From: Saccharothrix sp. ALI-22-I
GTDB lineage: Bacteria; Actinomycetota; Actinomycetes; Mycobacteriales; Pseudonocardiaceae
Direction of reading: 5' to 3'
Length of the DNA stretch: 64,000 nucleotides
NCBI RefSeq assembly: GCF_001984175.1
Contig: NZ_MTQP01000049.1
Location: 62,001 to 126,000, forward strand
This document shows positions 63,034 through 64,000 of the stretch, one piece after another. The position numbers and the translations under genes are program-made. Below the pieces are notes generated by a model, which saw nothing but the letters and a program-made list of their open reading frames with translations, did no database searches and had not been told where the DNA came from. Numbering within the stretch: position 1 is the stretch's first letter; every line of letters starts with the position of its first letter.

Positions 63034-64000
63034 TCAGTCGGCGTAGAAGTTGTTCATCTTCAAGTTGGCGTCGATCTGCTTGACCGCCTCGCCCAGCGCC
63101 GAGTCGGGATCGGCGCCCGCGACGATGTCCTTGGCGGTCTTCTCGAACACCGAGGAGATGAACGGGTACGCGGGCGTCACCGGGCGCACCACGGCGAAGT
63201 CCCGGGCCGCCCGGACCAGAGGCTCATACCGGCCACCGGGTTCGTAGCCGGGGATCTGCGCAGCGGCGGCGTCCGTCGCGGGAATGGTGCCGACCGCCTT
63301 GGCGAACTCGGTGAAGTACTTCGTCTTGCGGGTGAACTCCAGGAACGCGCGTGCGCCCTCCGGCTTCGCGCAGTTCGAGCTCATGGCCCACTGCCAGGAG
63401 GCGCCGCCGATCTTCGGCCCCTTGCCGAAGTCCACCGGCGGCAGGATCAGCAGGTCGTCGCCCAGTTTCTCGACGTTCTTGGCCGCGCTCCAGCTGCCGT
63501 CCCACTCGATGGCCGACTTGCCGTTGAGGAAGTCGTCGTTGGGGCTGGCGCCCGACTTCTGGGCCATGTACCCGTCGGTGACCAGGGAGCGGAACCACTT
63601 CGCCCAGTCGAGCGCCTCAGGCCCGTTGAGCGCGCCTTCCGCGGTCTTGTAGTCGTCGCGGTCGACCAGGTCGCCGCCGAAGCTCTGCAACTGCGGGGAG
63701 TACGCGTAGGGCCACCACTCGCCGCTGCCCCCGGTGCCCATCTCCAACGGGTACTCGAACTTGCCGGAGGCCTTGAGGTCGGCCAGCGCCGAGGCGAACT
63801 CCGCACGGGTCCACGGCTGCTCCGGGGTCGGGATGCGGATGCCGTTCTCGTCGAGCACCGACTTGCGGGCGAACATCGTCAGCGCCACGTCGTAGAAGCC
63901 GAAGGCGTAGACCTTGTCCTGGTACTTGCCCACCGTGCTGGGCAGTTGGTCGTCCAAGGGAACCTCGCCACCCGAGAGCTCCAACGGGGCCAGGTACCCG
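63034..64000 (-). CDS. extracellular sugar-binding lipoprotein of the ABC transporter, N-terminus outside window
   Basis: 322 codons are visible with no stop up to the window edge. Family-1 solute-binding features: VYAFGFYDVALTMFARKSVL (hinge region), GGSGEWWPYAYSPQLQSFGG, FLNGKSAIEWDGSW, SNCAKPEGARAFLEF and AYPFISSVFEKTAKDIVAGA. The signal sequence and lipobox Cys lie to the right of the window. It is the first gene of the operon binding protein-permease-permease-GH32, and the context points to fructo-oligosaccharides or sucrose as ligand. Confidence 0.9.
   Translation of the reverse strand, partial: GYLAPLELSGGEVPLDDQLPSTVGKYQDKVYAFGFYDVALTMFARKSVLDENGIRIPTPEQPWTRAEFASALADLKASGKFEYPLEMGTGGSGEWWPYAYSPQLQSFGGDLVDRDDYKTAEGALNGPEALDWAKWFRSLVTDGYMAQKSGASPNDDFLNGKSAIEWDGSWSAAKNVEKLGDDLLILPPVDFGKGPKIGGASWQWAMSSNCAKPEGARAFLEFTRKTKYFTEFAKAVGTIPATDAAAAQIPGYEPGGRYEPLVRAARDFAVVRPVTPAYPFISSVFEKTAKDIVAGADPDSALGEAVKQIDANLKMNNFYAD

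Overview
The window is high-GC DNA with actinobacterial gene style: many GTG and some TTG starts, ATGA stop/start overlaps, TAGGCT-type -10 boxes, Tat/Sec-secreted glycoside hydrolases carrying CBM13 (ricin) or CBM42 modules, and a LAL-type LuxR regulator. A soil actinomycete is likely, perhaps of the Pseudonocardiales or Streptomyces type. The genus cannot be fixed from this sequence alone.

Layout. (a) 1-1.7 kb: 5' end of a beta-carbonic anhydrase gene, then truncated ISL3 and IS3 transposase pieces. (b) 1.7-9.3 kb: arabinan/plant-wall enzymes (GH43-CBM13, GH127-CBM13) with LacI-type operators, plus a GH31/GH29 chimera and broken leader sequences. (c) 9.7-16.5 kb: an HSL-type hydrolase, an amidohydrolase, remnants of a GH27 gene, a transposase and a phosphotransferase, a CDF transporter, and an IS with terminal inverted repeats. 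(d) 16.5-18.5 kb: decayed flavin monooxygenase, intact SDR and a fragment of a membrane-protein gene. This is a partial paralogue of region (f). (e) 18.5-22 kb: operator-controlled GH43/GH43 operon ending in a strong hairpin. 22-27 kb is a remnant-rich stretch with a broken SIS-domain gene, a dre-like site, an SDR and half a GH3 gene. (f) 27-37.2 kb: SDR, self-sufficient CYP102-type P450, MFS exporter, flavin monooxygenase, aldehyde dehydrogenase, AraC regulator and a membrane protein. A near-identical 30-bp element lies upstream of both forward transcription units. (g) 37.6-45.7 kb: GH95 remnant, MBL hydrolase plus LAL regulator operon, secreted serine hydrolase, and a GntR-ABC-permease operon behind a long palindrome. 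(h) 46.4-50.5 kb: GH54-CBM13 arabinofuranosidase with a clear promoter/operator, IS fragment, and a broken unknown gene. (i) 51-64 kb: a fructan utilisation locus with fructokinase, two secreted GH32 enzymes transcribed divergently, LacI regulator, cytoplasmic GH32 and a sugar ABC transporter (binding protein cut by the window end).

How it works together. The secreted GH43, GH127 and GH54 enzymes would release arabinose from arabinan side chains and backbone. Three intact transcription units and one broken one share operators of the form TGTTAGCGCTAACA, so an unlinked LacI-family repressor probably controls them. The fructan locus looks complete: extracellular levan/inulin cleavage, ABC uptake, cytoplasmic hydrolysis and phosphorylation. 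The P450-SDR-FMO-ALDH set fits sub-terminal oxidation of a long-chain or terpenoid substrate under AraC control.

The window is also unusually decayed. Chimeric genes, frameshifts and fragments of at least six insertion-sequence types sit between intact operons, several with junctions exactly at IS ends or at short shared sequences. Coordinates of remnants are approximate.
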